Shown here piece by piece: positions 35,467-45,018 of a stretch of 64,000 bases of DNA. Source of the DNA: Neolewinella marina (GTDB lineage Bacteria; Bacteroidota; Bacteroidia; Chitinophagales; Saprospiraceae); the NCBI RefSeq assembly GCF_002631205.1, contig NZ_PDLO01000003.1:454568-518567 (forward strand), read 5' to 3'. How positions within the stretch are numbered: the stretch's first letter is position 1; each line of letters starts with the position of its first letter. Position numbers and translations under genes: made by a program. The notes under the pieces were generated by a model. It saw nothing but the letters and a program-made list of their open reading frames with translations, was not told the DNA's origin and made no database searches.

Positions 35467-36744
35467 ATGGATTTCTCAGACCGCCTGGAGCTCTGGCTTG
35501 ACCGGCTCGGCAACGCCGTACCCGACATCATTGCCGCCCTTATCATCCTGATCATCGGCTACTTCGTGGCCAAATTGCTGCAAGGACTCACCGAGCGATT
35601 ACTCCGCAAGACCGACCTGGACAACCGGGTGGCGCGCGGGACCGGCTCGGCCGCCGTATCCACCGAGCGGGCCCTGGGCAAGCTGGTGTTCTACATCATC
35701 ATGGTCCTGGTGCTGCTGGCGGCCCTGGACGTGCTGGGCATCAATTCCGTACTGCGCCCCCTGAACGATATGGTGGCGGACTTCCTGGCCTTCATCCCCA
35801 ATATTGTGGGAGCGGTACTCATCGGCTTCATTGGTTACGTCATCGCCAAGGTAGTCAGCGGGCTTGTGGCCATGGCGGCTGGTTTCCTGGAGCGGCTGGG
35901 CCGTAAGGCCGGGCTCAGCAGCGACATCAATCTCACGGGAATCGTCCAGACCCTGGTCTTCATTCTCATCTTCATTCCCTTCCTCATCGCGGCACTGGAC
36001 GCCCTGCGGCTGGACAGCATCACGGAGCCGGCTAACGATATGCTGCGGTCGTTCCTGGAAGCCATTCCCCGGATCTTCGCCGCCGCCATCATCATCGCCC
36101 TGTTCTACATCGGGGGTAAGTTCGTCACCGGTTTACTGCAGACCCTGCTCGAGAGTATGGGTGCCAACCAGTTGGCCGACCGGCTGGAACTACACCAGAT
36201 GATCGGCAGCAACCGGCTGTCGGCCCTCCTGGCCAACGTGGCCTTCTTCTTCATCATGTTCCTGGGGATCATCACGGCCGTGGAGCAACTGGAATTCGAC
36301 CGCCTCAGCTACATTCTCAGCGAGGTATTCGAGGTAACCGGGCAGATCGCCTTCGGACTCGTCATCCTGGTACTGGGCAACTACCTGGCCAACCTGGCCT
36401 ACCGGACGATGAGCAGCGGGCGTACGGACACCTTCCTGGCCGGACTGGCGCGCATCGTGATCCTCGGTCTTTTCCTGGCCATCGCCCTGCGCACCATGGG
36501 CATCGCGGACGACATCGTCAACCTCGCCTTCGGCCTGACCCTGGGCGCCGTCGCCGTGGCCGTAGCCCTCAGCTTCGGACTGGGCGGCCGGGAAGCCGCC
36601 GGCAAGGAGATGCAGCGATTCTTCGAGAAATTTCACCAGGATAAAGCCATCGACCGCTCCGGCGACCCCGGCAAACCCGATCCCGGCCGGACGCCGAAGC
36701 CACCTACGGAGACCCCGCCGCCGCCGCCGCCTTCGCGGGTGTAG
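35467..36744 (+). CDS. Mechanosensitive channel-like membrane protein (TM-helix repeat, CmpX-like)
   Basis: 425 residues with about eight to ten membrane helices. They are built of repeated units of the conserved TM-helix type: IIAALIILIIGYFVAKLLQGL, PNIVGAVLIGFIGYVIAKVVSGL, PRIFAAAIIIALFYIGGKFVTGL. A late segment LGAVAVAVALSFGLGGREAAGKE matches the pore-end GxGxREAA motif of this group. The C-terminal ~35 residues are Pro-rich (KPPTETPPPPPPSRV). The group is related to MscS channels, but some members act in envelope signalling. It is divergent from the orphan sensor protein. Confidence 0.85.
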   Translation: MDFSDRLELWLDRLGNAVPDIIAALIILIIGYFVAKLLQGLTERLLRKTDLDNRVARGTGSAAVSTERALGKLVFYIIMVLVLLAALDVLGINSVLRPLNDMVADFLAFIPNIVGAVLIGFIGYVIAKVVSGLVAMAAGFLERLGRKAGLSSDINLTGIVQTLVFILIFIPFLIAALDALRLDSITEPANDMLRSFLEAIPRIFAAAIIIALFYIGGKFVTGLLQTLLESMGANQLADRLELHQMIGSNRLSALLANVAFFFIMFLGIITAVEQLEFDRLSYILSEVFEVTGQIAFGLVILVLGNYLANLAYRTMSSGRTDTFLAGLARIVILGLFLAIALRTMGIADDIVNLAFGLTLGAVAVAVALSFGLGGREAAGKEMQRFFEKFHQDKAIDRSGDPGKPDPGRTPKPPTETPPPPPPSRV

Positions 36745-36777
36745 GCATATACACTGGATTAGCTTGTCCTCCGAAAT

Positions 36778-37221
36778 TCAGAGCAGCCCTTCCTCCACCC
36801 GGGCCTTCCACCGGGGGAAGCCATCCACGAAGCTGGAGCCAATGTGTTCGTGGCGTACCGTCCAGAAAAGGTAGGGGAAGGTGTTCGAGCGGCGGTAGTT
36901 GCTCCGTCCCAGTGCATTGAGGTGCTGCACTTCCTGGGTGACCCGCTGCAGGTGGTCGGCCAGGGTACCGCTATCGCGTGGCAGGCTCCAGACGTAGGTG
37001 GCGTGGCTGTCCAGCAGCTCCAGCAGGTAGTGATGCAATTCATTTCCCCGCACGAAGAACAGAAACCCGAAGCGGGGCGTCAGCGCAAAGCGGAGGGGCT
37101 GGCCGCGCTCGTGGTGTTCGGCCAGGTAGGCCAGTTGGGGGGCATTGCGGACGTCGAGCGTCCCGAGGATTTCCTTCAGCAGTTCTTCCCCTCCGTCGGT
37201 TACCGGGCGGAGCGCCCGTAC
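36778..37221 (-). repeat. Left copy of the 444+ base direct repeat flanking the PUL
   Basis: It aligns without indels to 63557-64000 at roughly 97% identity by eye, in the same orientation, 26,779 bases apart. The similarity begins exactly at the stop codon and continues to the window edge, so its full length is unknown. Confidence 0.9.
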
Positions 37222-37794
37222 GGGGTCGTCGGCTGCGTAGTTCGCCATCAGGTCTTCGCGGGTGAACAGACGCTGGTCCACCGGTTCGGTCCGGATAAGG
37301 TCCCGGAGCGTCCGCGCCCGCAGTACGGCAATCGTCTTATCGTCGATGCGGTCGATCTGTGGGGACCGGGCCCGCCGGATCACGGGCTCATCCGCCTCGT
37401 TAAACCAGAGGTCGGCCTTAACCTCCACGGTGGACCGCCGCAGGTGACGGGCGAAGTAGGTACGGATGGGGTGGAACTCCTTGCGCAGCCAGGGATTGGC
37501 GATCCGGTAAGGAACCGTACCGAACCAGTCGGTATAGCTGCCGCTGGCGTGGCCGTCTTCCAGCCGCAACTCCGTCATCGGGATCCGGAAGGTCAGGGGA
37601 TAGCTGCGCCCACTGCGAGATTCCGCGGGGGCAGGGGGCGGCGTGCATTCCTCGGCGGCAGTGGGAAGGTCAGGAGCGGCCAGGGGCAGTGCAACCGCGC
37701 GGTAGAAGGTCAGTTGGGCGCAGAAGGCCTCGCGGTCCAGGGGGGCGAAGGTGACGCTGCGCACCCTACTGCTCGACTTTTTCAGCTCCGACAA
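36778..37794 (-). CDS. Unknown protein, left copy of the gene flanking the PUL
   Basis: 338 residues, no signal peptide and no motif I can name. It is rich in Arg, Leu and Trp, with SYTDWFGTVPYRIANPWLRKE, TVEVKADLWFNEADEPV, VWSLPRDSGTLADHLQRV and IGSSFVDGFPRWKARV. The composition suggests a cytoplasmic protein. Its last 444 bases are repeated at 63557-64000 in the same orientation with about a dozen substitutions and no indel, so at least two recent copies exist 26,779 bases apart. The similarity stops at the stop codon. Its 5' end abuts a truncated AraC-type gene in the opposite strand. It could be a genome-wide multicopy gene or cargo of a mobile unit. Function unknown. Confidence 0.75.
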   Translation of the reverse strand: MSELKKSSSRVRSVTFAPLDREAFCAQLTFYRAVALPLAAPDLPTAAEECTPPPAPAESRSGRSYPLTFRIPMTELRLEDGHASGSYTDWFGTVPYRIANPWLRKEFHPIRTYFARHLRRSTVEVKADLWFNEADEPVIRRARSPQIDRIDDKTIAVLRARTLRDLIRTEPVDQRLFTREDLMANYAADDPVRALRPVTDGGEELLKEILGTLDVRNAPQLAYLAEHHERGQPLRFALTPRFGFLFFVRGNELHHYLLELLDSHATYVWSLPRDSGTLADHLQRVTQEVQHLNALGRSNYRRSNTFPYLFWTVRHEHIGSSFVDGFPRWKARVEEGLL

Positions 37795-37802
37795 ACCGCT
37801 GC

Positions 37803-38063
37803 GCCACGGTAAAATTCTGCGCCGAGCAAGTTAACCTTTTGCCAAATTACCTGAGCGACCTCTTAATGAAAGAGACGGGTATGAACACCCAGGAACACAT
37901 GTACTATCATCTGATCGAGCGGGCGAATAATGCTCTGCTGGCGTCCGACGAGCCGGTCAGTGCCATCGCCTACGATCTGGGCTTCGGGCACCCGCAGTCG
38001 TTCGGCACCCTGTTCAAGAAAAAGGTGGGGATGCCGCCGAGCCGGTTTCGGCAATTGAACTGA
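37803..38063 (+). pseudogene. Truncated AraC-family regulator (DNA-binding domain only)
   Basis: In frame from about 37803 to the stop at 38063 the sequence reads TVKFCAEQVNLLPNYLSDLL and continues through EPVSAIAYDLGFGHPQSF and LFKKKVGMPPSRFRQLN. This is a full double helix-turn-helix of AraC/XylS regulators. The sensory N-terminal domain is missing: upstream of ~37803 the frame enters the antisense of the neighbouring unknown gene. The only start codon near is a TTG at 37839, which would remove half of the first helix-turn-helix. It is therefore a 3' remnant, most likely cut by the rearrangement that placed the flanking gene here. Confidence 0.75.
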
Positions 38064-38290
38064 GGGGCCGTGACTAAGATTTACTCGTGGGGTTAAATTC
38101 ACCGGCTTGTGCCCCCGGAAAATAGTCATTTGAGCGAGCCATAAACTGCTGCCTTTTACGCTTACACACGCCTTTTGTACCGAGGGACACGGGGAGGAAA
38201 AGGGGCATTCACATCTTTGATACCAGAAGTTTCGGGTGCCGGATCGATTAGGTTCAGTTCCCCATTACACCACTATCTAGTACCAGTGAG
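38064..38290. other. Leader region upstream of susC
   Basis: 227 bases that should hold the main PUL promoter and the HTCS binding site. A near-match -7 box CATCTTTG (38212-38219, one mismatch to TAnnTTTG) lies 71 bases before the susC ATG. No convincing -33 TTTG or direct-repeat operator could be picked by eye. Confidence 0.35.
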
Positions 38291-41200
38291 ATGAATCATC
38301 AGTCGATCGGAATTATTGAAGTTCTTAAGTGCCCCCGCCTCCTCCTTACTGCGCTGATACTCGTGGCAGGGGGAGCACTTTCCGCCCAGGAATTAGAGGT
38401 ATCCGGTATCGTCACATCCTCGGAGTCCGGGGAGCCGCTCATCGGCGTAACCGTTCAGATCGCTGACACCGGCCAGGGCACGATCACGGGGCTGGATGGC
38501 GACTTCGAGCTTCTGGCCGAGATGGGAGACACCCTGAAACTGACCTACACGGGAATGCAGAGCCGGGAAGTAGTGGTTGACGGGCCGAGTCTCACTGTGC
38601 GGATGGACGAGCAGGTGCAAAACCTGGAACAGGTAGTGGTGATCGGTTACGGGGCAGTGAAGAAGAAGGAAGTGACCGGCGCGGTTTCCCAGGTGAGCGG
38701 AGCCGAGCTGGAAGAGTTCGTGACCCCCGATATAGGTACGGCGATCCAGGGTCGCGTGGCGGGCGTAAACGTTACGGCAGCCTCTGGCGCTCCCGGTGCC
38801 GCGGCCAACATTCAAATCCGGGGCATCACTTCCCTAGACGGCAGCAACGCTCCACTTTACGTGGTGGACGGCATTCCGCAGGACGGCGATCCCCGCCTCA
38901 GCCCTAATGAAATCGAGACGATCGACATCCTCAAGGACGCAGCCTCGGCGGCCATTTACGGAACGCGGGGATCCGCCGGGGTGATCCTGATCACCACCAA
39001 GACCGGCCAGTCGGGCAGAATGCAGATCAACCTCGATCAGAGCTACGGCATCAACACTATCAATGACGGCGTTGCGCTCATGAATACGCAGGAGCAACTT
39101 TACTTCGAGCAGACGGTCTTCGAAAACGTCGCCGGATCCTTCGAACCCCTGATCACCCAGCGACCCGAATGGCTGCAAAATGACAATGATCTTCGGGAGT
39201 TCGTGCAGGTGGACAACGCCGCTACCCAAAACTATTCCCTAGATATATCAGGCGGAAACAATGAACTGTCCTACAGCCTGGTAGGGGGCTACTACGACCA
39301 GGAGGGTACCCTAATCAATTCCTCTTTCAAACGTTATAACGGACGTGCCTCCACGCGGTACCGGAAGAACAAACTCAGCGTTTCCGGTAGTCTGGCCTTC
39401 TCCACGGAGAATACGGATGAAACGGACGGCAACCTCCTCCTCAACGGGATTCGCTACCAACCCTACCAACCGTTCTTTACCTCGGGACAGGACATTCTGG
39501 AAGTCGACGGGGGTGCCGCCGAGTTTGCCCTCGTGCGACTGGCTACCTCCCTGCGCCGCCGGTCCGTACAGGATCGGGACCGGGCAAACGCCAGCCTCAA
39601 TTTGCGGTACGACCTCACCAATGACCTTTCCTTCGTGAGCAACCTAGGTGGGTCGATCACCAATACCCGCGCCAAGAACTTCAGCCCCAGCTTTACAACC
39701 TTCGATGTCGGCACCGGAGAATTTGAAAATGACCCCACCCGTAGTCTGGTGGAAAACATCAGCGGAAGAGCCAATACCTATCTGTTCGACGCCGGGCTGA
39801 ACTACACGAAACGATTCGGCGATCACCGCCTGACGGCTCTTGCCTCTTTTTCCGTAGACGAACGAAACTTCGAATCGTTCGAAGCCGGTCGTCAGGGCGT
39901 GTCGAACAACAACATCTCGGTAATCAATATCGGCACCATTAACCCCTTTGCCCATTCAGGCTTTGGGTACACCATCAAGACGGTAGGCACGATAGGGCGT
40001 GTGCAATATGATTACCAAGGCCGCTACCTGTTCAGCGCCAGCGTGCGCCGGGATGGATCGTCTAAGTTTGCCGAGGTCAACCGGTACGGCGTTTTTCCCT
40101 CCTTTTCCGCGGCCTGGAATGTAGCCGACGAGAAGTTTTGGGCAGGCATTGCAGAAAAGATCGATAACTTCAAGATACGGGCGAGCTACGGCCAGACCGG
40201 CAACGAAAGCTTCCCGGCCTACCGGTTCTCCACTGTGGTGGAGCAGGAGGCGGACTACGTCTTCGGAAATAACATCTTCTTCGGCAGTGCACAACGCAAC
40301 TACGCCAATAGCCTGGTACAGTGGGAAACTTCGATCCAGCGCAACCTGGGGGTCGACATCGGCTTCGGACAGGGCAAGGTCCTCATCACCGCCGATTACT
40401 ACGTAACGGATAAGGAGGACATGCTTTTCCCCGTGCAGTTGCCCTCTTCCGCCGGCGTTCTCTCGGGGGGAAATGCGCAGTTAACCCTCAATGTGGGCGA
40501 CATGACCAATACGGGCATCGAGGTGACGAGCCGCTACCGGACCAGACTTGGTGCCGTAAAAATGGACTTGGGCCTCACCTTCACCCGCAACATCAACGAG
40601 ATCACCCGCATCAATGGGGAAACCGAGCTGATCTACAACGACAACGGGGTCGCGGTTCCGGGCGAGAACAATTCCCAGGTTACGACACTTGCCGTCGGTC
40701 GTGAGGTCGGATCCTACTTCCTGTTCCGCACGAACGGGGTAGTCAACGACCAAGAAGAACTCGCCGCCTACCGGGAGATCGAGCCGACAGCGAACCTCGG
40801 TGACCTGATCTATGTCGACGTCAACGGAGACGGAGCGATCACCCAACAGGACCGTGAGTACCGGGGCAGCGCTCTCCCCGAGTTCGAGGCGGGCTTCAAT
40901 ACTAACTTCTCGTTCAAAGGTATCGATCTGTCGACCCAGTGGTACGCCGCCGTCGGCCACGAAATCATCAACGGCAGTGCGGCATTTGCCTACAGCAACG
41001 GCCGCCACCGTGACCTCGTATACCAGTGGTCGGCCGCCAATCCGGAGTCGGATATCCCCCTGCGGCGGGACCGGGGCAACTCCCACCCAAACTATGCGGG
41101 CAACACCGACCTGTGGCTGGAGGACGGAACGTTTTTGCGCCTGCGCACGGTCACCCTGGGCTACCAACTCCCCCCCACGGTACTGGCAAGGGTGGGGATC

Positions 41201-41365
41201 GAACGATGCCGCGTCTACCTCTCCGCCCAGAATCCTCTGACGATTACGGACTACACCGGCGCCGACCCGGAAGTTGGGGGAAACAACGTAGCCATTAGGG
41301 GACTCGACCGGGGAAACTACCCCGTCGGCGCGCAGTACCTCTTCGGCACGCAAATCAGCTTTTAA
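38291..41365 (+). CDS. SusC/RagA-type TonB-dependent outer-membrane transporter
   Basis: 1,024 residues. A signal peptide (LLLTALILVAGGALSAQ) is followed by a carboxypeptidase-like beta domain (VSGIVTSSESGEPLIGVTV), then the TonB-dependent plug with VVVIGYGAVKKKEVTGAVSQ, IQIRGITSLDGSNAPLYVVD and AIYGTRGSAGVILITTK, the SusC signature. The 22-strand barrel ends in YPVGAQYLFGTQISF with a terminal aromatic. It imports oligosaccharides through the outer membrane using TonB energy, with the SusD partner encoded 15 bases downstream as the lid. It is the first gene of the rightward PUL arm. Confidence 0.95.
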   Translation: MNHQSIGIIEVLKCPRLLLTALILVAGGALSAQELEVSGIVTSSESGEPLIGVTVQIADTGQGTITGLDGDFELLAEMGDTLKLTYTGMQSREVVVDGPSLTVRMDEQVQNLEQVVVIGYGAVKKKEVTGAVSQVSGAELEEFVTPDIGTAIQGRVAGVNVTAASGAPGAAANIQIRGITSLDGSNAPLYVVDGIPQDGDPRLSPNEIETIDILKDAASAAIYGTRGSAGVILITTKTGQSGRMQINLDQSYGINTINDGVALMNTQEQLYFEQTVFENVAGSFEPLITQRPEWLQNDNDLREFVQVDNAATQNYSLDISGGNNELSYSLVGGYYDQEGTLINSSFKRYNGRASTRYRKNKLSVSGSLAFSTENTDETDGNLLLNGIRYQPYQPFFTSGQDILEVDGGAAEFALVRLATSLRRRSVQDRDRANASLNLRYDLTNDLSFVSNLGGSITNTRAKNFSPSFTTFDVGTGEFENDPTRSLVENISGRANTYLFDAGLNYTKRFGDHRLTALASFSVDERNFESFEAGRQGVSNNNISVINIGTINPFAHSGFGYTIKTVGTIGRVQYDYQGRYLFSASVRRDGSSKFAEVNRYGVFPSFSAAWNVADEKFWAGIAEKIDNFKIRASYGQTGNESFPAYRFSTVVEQEADYVFGNNIFFGSAQRNYANSLVQWETSIQRNLGVDIGFGQGKVLITADYYVTDKEDMLFPVQLPSSAGVLSGGNAQLTLNVGDMTNTGIEVTSRYRTRLGAVKMDLGLTFTRNINEITRINGETELIYNDNGVAVPGENNSQVTTLAVGREVGSYFLFRTNGVVNDQEELAAYREIEPTANLGDLIYVDVNGDGAITQQDREYRGSALPEFEAGFNTNFSFKGIDLSTQWYAAVGHEIINGSAAFAYSNGRHRDLVYQWSAANPESDIPLRRDRGNSHPNYAGNTDLWLEDGTFLRLRTVTLGYQLPPTVLARVGIERCRVYLSAQNPLTITDYTGADPEVGGNNVAIRGLDRGNYPVGAQYLFGTQISF

Positions 41366-41380
41366 CCAACGATAAATACG

Positions 41381-43135
41381 ATGATCATGCAGTTTATCAA
41401 AAACGTAGGCTTCGTGCTCATTGCCCTTATGGCGATGACTTCCTGCGAAAAAGAATTTCTGAACGAAGCCAACCCCAACGGAGTATCAACCGATATTTAC
41501 TGGGCAAACCTGGAAGAAACCGAGTCAACCCTAACCTCCGTCTACGGGGGAATGCTTAATACCTACCTGCTGAATATACCCGCGGAAAACCTACGGGCGG
41601 ATATGGCCTTCCCCCGGGAAAGGACGCGGATAACGGGAGCGGGTGTCCCATTCTACTATCAACAATTTAATAGCAGTAATTCAACCATCGGCGATAAGTG
41701 GGATGCCTGTTACCAAGTCGCTTTCCGGGCCAATCAGGTCATCGAAGCACTGCAGAAGTTGGAAGGAAGCGTTGATGAGGACCGTTGGGTCCTACAAATG
41801 GCCCAGGCCCGCTTCTTGCGGGGGTTGGTGCACCACTACCTGCACAGTACCTTCAACGAAGGTCGCATCATTATCCGCGACAAGGTGCCCCAATCGCTGG
41901 CCGATTTCAATAAGCCGGTAGCTTCTTCCGAGGAGGTCATCGCCTTTTTTCGTGATGATCTCAAGTATGCCTACGACCACCTGCCGGCAACCTATCCTCC
42001 GGGCAACGAAGGTCGGGCAACAGCCGCCGCCGCCGCAACGGTACTGGCTAATAGCTATCTGTACGAAGGGGAGTACGAGGAAGCCAAGACCCTTTACAAG
42101 GACGTGATCGAAAACCCGGACTACGGTCTGGAGCTGGTAGAGGATATGAATCTGCTCTGGACGGAAGCTGGTGAATTCAACAAGGAATCCATCTTCGAGA
42201 TTAATTATACGTTGGACTTCCAACTGGAAGACAGCCAGTTCGACGAAGAAAGCTTCAACAGTCGACTGGCCCGCTTCACCGCCCCCATCAATTTGGGCGG
42301 GGGCGGACAGGAAACCTTTACCCCCGTTGCCTGGCTTACGCATGCCTACCGGACGGAAAAGATGGACACCCTGGACGACCGGAATTACGTCGTTGGCGAT
42401 GACGGTCAAACACGCCTGCGCACGGCAACGCTGCGGACCAGCGCCATGATGGCCATGGTCGATGATCTTGACACGCCCTACTACCTGCAGGCGTTCGCGG
42501 CCCGGGCTGCGAATTTCGCCCGCCTGACGTTTACTTACCTGAAGAAGTACACGAACCACGATATCGTGGCGGATGAAGGTGAAACGGGCCTGACGGGGTG
42601 GAAATCGGGTCGTAACGTAGTCGTCAACCGCCTGGCCGAGGTGCACCTCAACCTGGCCGAGTGCCAGATCAAGACCGGTGAAATCGATGCCGCCCTGGCG
42701 AACATCAACGCGATACGGGCACGGTGGGGGCTCATACTATTGGGACCGTCAACCACCCCCGACCGCACCTTTGATGGCGTTGCCTATGACGCTACCAGCC
42801 TGATGAACCGACTCATGTACGTGGAAAAACCCCTGGAGCTATCCTTCGAGGGCCACGCCATCCGAGCCATCGACTTGCGCCGCTGGGGAATTACCCAACA
42901 GCGGTTCCGGGAGTTAGCGGAGCGGAAATTCAGCGTGGTAGATTACGATTACACGGCCGAGGACGGATCGACAGTCACTCACCGGGAAAGCTTACTGGTG
43001 GAGGGGGAAGCCACCCCGTCGGGTACGCCGATCGTAGAGTATGAACTTACCGCAGAGAACTACAATCCGGACGTGCATGCCTATTACCCCATCCCACTGG
43101 GTGAGGTCCAGAACAACAGTTCCATCGATAATTAA
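41381..43135 (+). CDS. SusD/RagB-type surface glycan-binding lipoprotein
   Basis: 584 residues. A lipoprotein signal ends FVLIALMAMTSCEKEF; ATGs at 41381 and 41387 are both possible starts. The family's TPR-like helical core is present: FLRGLVHHYLHSTFNEGRII near residue 145, RLAEVHLNLAECQIKTGEID near 413, ANINAIRARWG, and YVEKPLELSFEGHAIRAIDLRRWG near 480. The C-terminus YYPIPLGEVQNNSSI is standard. It sits on the SusC barrel as a hinged lid and binds the incoming glycan. Confidence 0.94.
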   Translation: MIMQFIKNVGFVLIALMAMTSCEKEFLNEANPNGVSTDIYWANLEETESTLTSVYGGMLNTYLLNIPAENLRADMAFPRERTRITGAGVPFYYQQFNSSNSTIGDKWDACYQVAFRANQVIEALQKLEGSVDEDRWVLQMAQARFLRGLVHHYLHSTFNEGRIIIRDKVPQSLADFNKPVASSEEVIAFFRDDLKYAYDHLPATYPPGNEGRATAAAAATVLANSYLYEGEYEEAKTLYKDVIENPDYGLELVEDMNLLWTEAGEFNKESIFEINYTLDFQLEDSQFDEESFNSRLARFTAPINLGGGGQETFTPVAWLTHAYRTEKMDTLDDRNYVVGDDGQTRLRTATLRTSAMMAMVDDLDTPYYLQAFAARAANFARLTFTYLKKYTNHDIVADEGETGLTGWKSGRNVVVNRLAEVHLNLAECQIKTGEIDAALANINAIRARWGLILLGPSTTPDRTFDGVAYDATSLMNRLMYVEKPLELSFEGHAIRAIDLRRWGITQQRFRELAERKFSVVDYDYTAEDGSTVTHRESLLVEGEATPSGTPIVEYELTAENYNPDVHAYYPIPLGEVQNNSSIDN

Positions 43136-43214
43136 TTCCGCCCATGCGTGTGCGTCACCTCGCTACCAGTGTGTCCCGACTCTGCTTCCCGCAGGTGCGC
43201 TAAAAAAATATACC

Positions 43215-44843
43215 ATGAATAAGCTACTCCTGGCACTCCTGTCCTGTACTCTAATCTTCGCCTGCGAAAAGGAGAAATTCGTCGTCCCTAACGATTTGAC
43301 TGACGTAAAAACCATCGTGGGCAGTCGCAATCAGAATGATCTAGGCCAGTACATTGCCGAAGTCGGTGACCATTTAGCTTTCGCTGACCTTTCCCAGGGC
43401 GCCATCAGCCACGAATGGATTATTGAGGGGGGTAACGCCCTCCTTGGAAATGATTTCAAGGCGGAAGACACTACCTACTCACAATATATCCTCCCAGGTC
43501 AGCTCAGTACCCAAGACCCCACGGCTTACGTCCTGTTCCAGACGGCAGGGCTGCAGCGGGTAAGGTTGCGCAATGTTTTCGATCGTCAGGTGAGCTTTAC
43601 CGCTACCGGCACCACCGCCGTGCGGGAGGGAAACAACTGGGTAGTCGATACCACCTATCTGGTGAATGTTTTCGGTGATCTTCGCCCGGCATTCAAGGTG
43701 CTAAAGGACGGAGAAGAGATTCTGTCCGTAAGTGAGGACGATGAGCCAGATCAGGCTAACGCCGCCAACTGGACGGCGGTAACACTGGAGGTGGGGCAGG
43801 ACCTGGAGTTCGTGGACCTGACTACCGCAGGTGCCCCGACCGGTCGCCAGTGGACCCTCACGGGTGGTGCACCCGCTACCAGCAGCGATTCCACGGCAAC
43901 GATCAGCTACCCCAGTCTTGGGGAGCACGTTGGTGGTACACTGCGGGTAATTCGCGAAGGGGCCGATGTTCCTGCGGCCAACGCGGAAAAATGGATCCCT
44001 ATTCGCGTTACCGTTATCCCTTCATCACAGCCTTTCGTTTTTACCGGAGAGCTAAGTGAGCGCACCGACGACGTGCTCTCCTTCCGGGTCAGTGGCGAAG
44101 CGAAAACCTTCACCGGGGAAGAAGCCAACTTTACCGTACAAGTGAAAAACGGGGAGGCTAACTTTAACCAGGCCATCGCCGTGCAGAAGGCGCGGGTGAA
44201 TGCCCAGGACCCTACCTTTATAGAATTGGTCTTGGCGGAACCGATATACACTTCGGATACCATTAAGGTGAGCTATGGTGGCGGCGCGATCGGGTCCGTC
44301 GACGGTAGAATACTGAATGCATTCGGCCCTGAGCCGGTGGTATTCGCGGAAGGTGCAAACGTGCTGACCGACGACGCACTCCGTTTCGAGGCCGGGCCCG
44401 ATGCGTACTTTTTCCAACAGCCGCAATGGTCGATCTCTACGGAACAAGCTGCATCCGGCGCCGCCAGTGCTAAGTTCTTCGTAGACGATCCTTCGTCCTC
44501 ACCCGGCAACATGAGAATCCAAACGGTGCCCGATGCGGTCCCGATGGTTTTCCCGGCGGGTGACTACGCCCTCAGCATCAAGGTGTATATCCCGTCCGGC
44601 ACCGACATCGTAAAGATGAATACCAACCTGGGGAAACCGTTCCAGGCCATCGTGTGGGACCTGACCAGTGTATCGGAACGGGATGAGTGGGTAAGCCTGA
44701 CGCAAAATATGACCCTGGAAGCCAACGACAATACCCAGGGTTCGAAGTTCGTGATCGGCATACGCAGAGCGGACATTACGAGCAGTTCTGCCACCCTTTT
44801 CCTCGACGACATTTCCTTTGTCCAGCGGGAGCTGCGTCCCTAG
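43215..44843 (+). CDS. PUL surface glycan-binding lipoprotein (SusE/SGBP position)
   Basis: 542 residues from the ATG at 43215; the open frame begins at 43041 inside susD. A lipoprotein signal ends LLSCTLIFACEKEK. The rest is a string of beta-sandwich modules: two PKD-like domains around residues 45-130 and 175-265, an Ig-like region ~275-380, and a C-terminal jelly-roll of the carbohydrate-binding type (~390-540). There is no catalytic motif. The position after susCD and the architecture match surface glycan-binding proteins that recruit the polymer to the cell. Ligand not deducible, but expected to be the sulfated galactan. Confidence 0.78.
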   Translation: MNKLLLALLSCTLIFACEKEKFVVPNDLTDVKTIVGSRNQNDLGQYIAEVGDHLAFADLSQGAISHEWIIEGGNALLGNDFKAEDTTYSQYILPGQLSTQDPTAYVLFQTAGLQRVRLRNVFDRQVSFTATGTTAVREGNNWVVDTTYLVNVFGDLRPAFKVLKDGEEILSVSEDDEPDQANAANWTAVTLEVGQDLEFVDLTTAGAPTGRQWTLTGGAPATSSDSTATISYPSLGEHVGGTLRVIREGADVPAANAEKWIPIRVTVIPSSQPFVFTGELSERTDDVLSFRVSGEAKTFTGEEANFTVQVKNGEANFNQAIAVQKARVNAQDPTFIELVLAEPIYTSDTIKVSYGGGAIGSVDGRILNAFGPEPVVFAEGANVLTDDALRFEAGPDAYFFQQPQWSISTEQAASGAASAKFFVDDPSSSPGNMRIQTVPDAVPMVFPAGDYALSIKVYIPSGTDIVKMNTNLGKPFQAIVWDLTSVSERDEWVSLTQNMTLEANDNTQGSKFVIGIRRADITSSSATLFLDDISFVQRELRP

Positions 44844-44848
44844 CTTTG
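44817..44848 (+). promoter_or_regulatory. Bacteroidota-type promoter for the HTCS gene
   Basis: TTTG (44817-44820) and TAGCTTTG (44841-44848) are separated by 20 bases, matching the -33/-7 consensus TTTG-N19-21-TAnnTTTG. It spans the 3' end of the glycan-binding protein gene and would give an HTCS transcript with a ~165-base leader that contains a strong hairpin. Confidence 0.55.
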
Positions 44849-44866
44849 GGCTTCACCGTGTACATC

Positions 44867-44909
44867 GCACCCGCGTACCCGCCGAACTACCTGGCGGGGC
44901 CGCAGGTGC
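44867..44909 (+). other. Strong hairpin between the glycan-binding protein and HTCS genes
   Basis: Three stacked stems (GCACC/GGTGC, GCG/CGC and CCCGCC/GGCGGG), separated by small symmetric internal mismatches, close a 9-base loop. No T run follows, so it is not a classical terminator. It may block read-through, protect the upstream mRNA 3' end or regulate the HTCS leader. Confidence 0.6.
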
Positions 44910-45018
44910 AAAGTAAAAATCGAAAGCAATCCCTTTCCGGGCATCCGCCGGGAATCTTACCTTCATTGGACCAATGTTTGCTGAAATTAGCTCTGCTTAA
45001 TTAATAGAATACATTACT

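Noticed and set aside
43041..43214. A longer start for the glycan-binding lipoprotein gene inside susD
   Set aside because: The extension overlaps susD and hides a perfect lipoprotein signal that starts at 43215.
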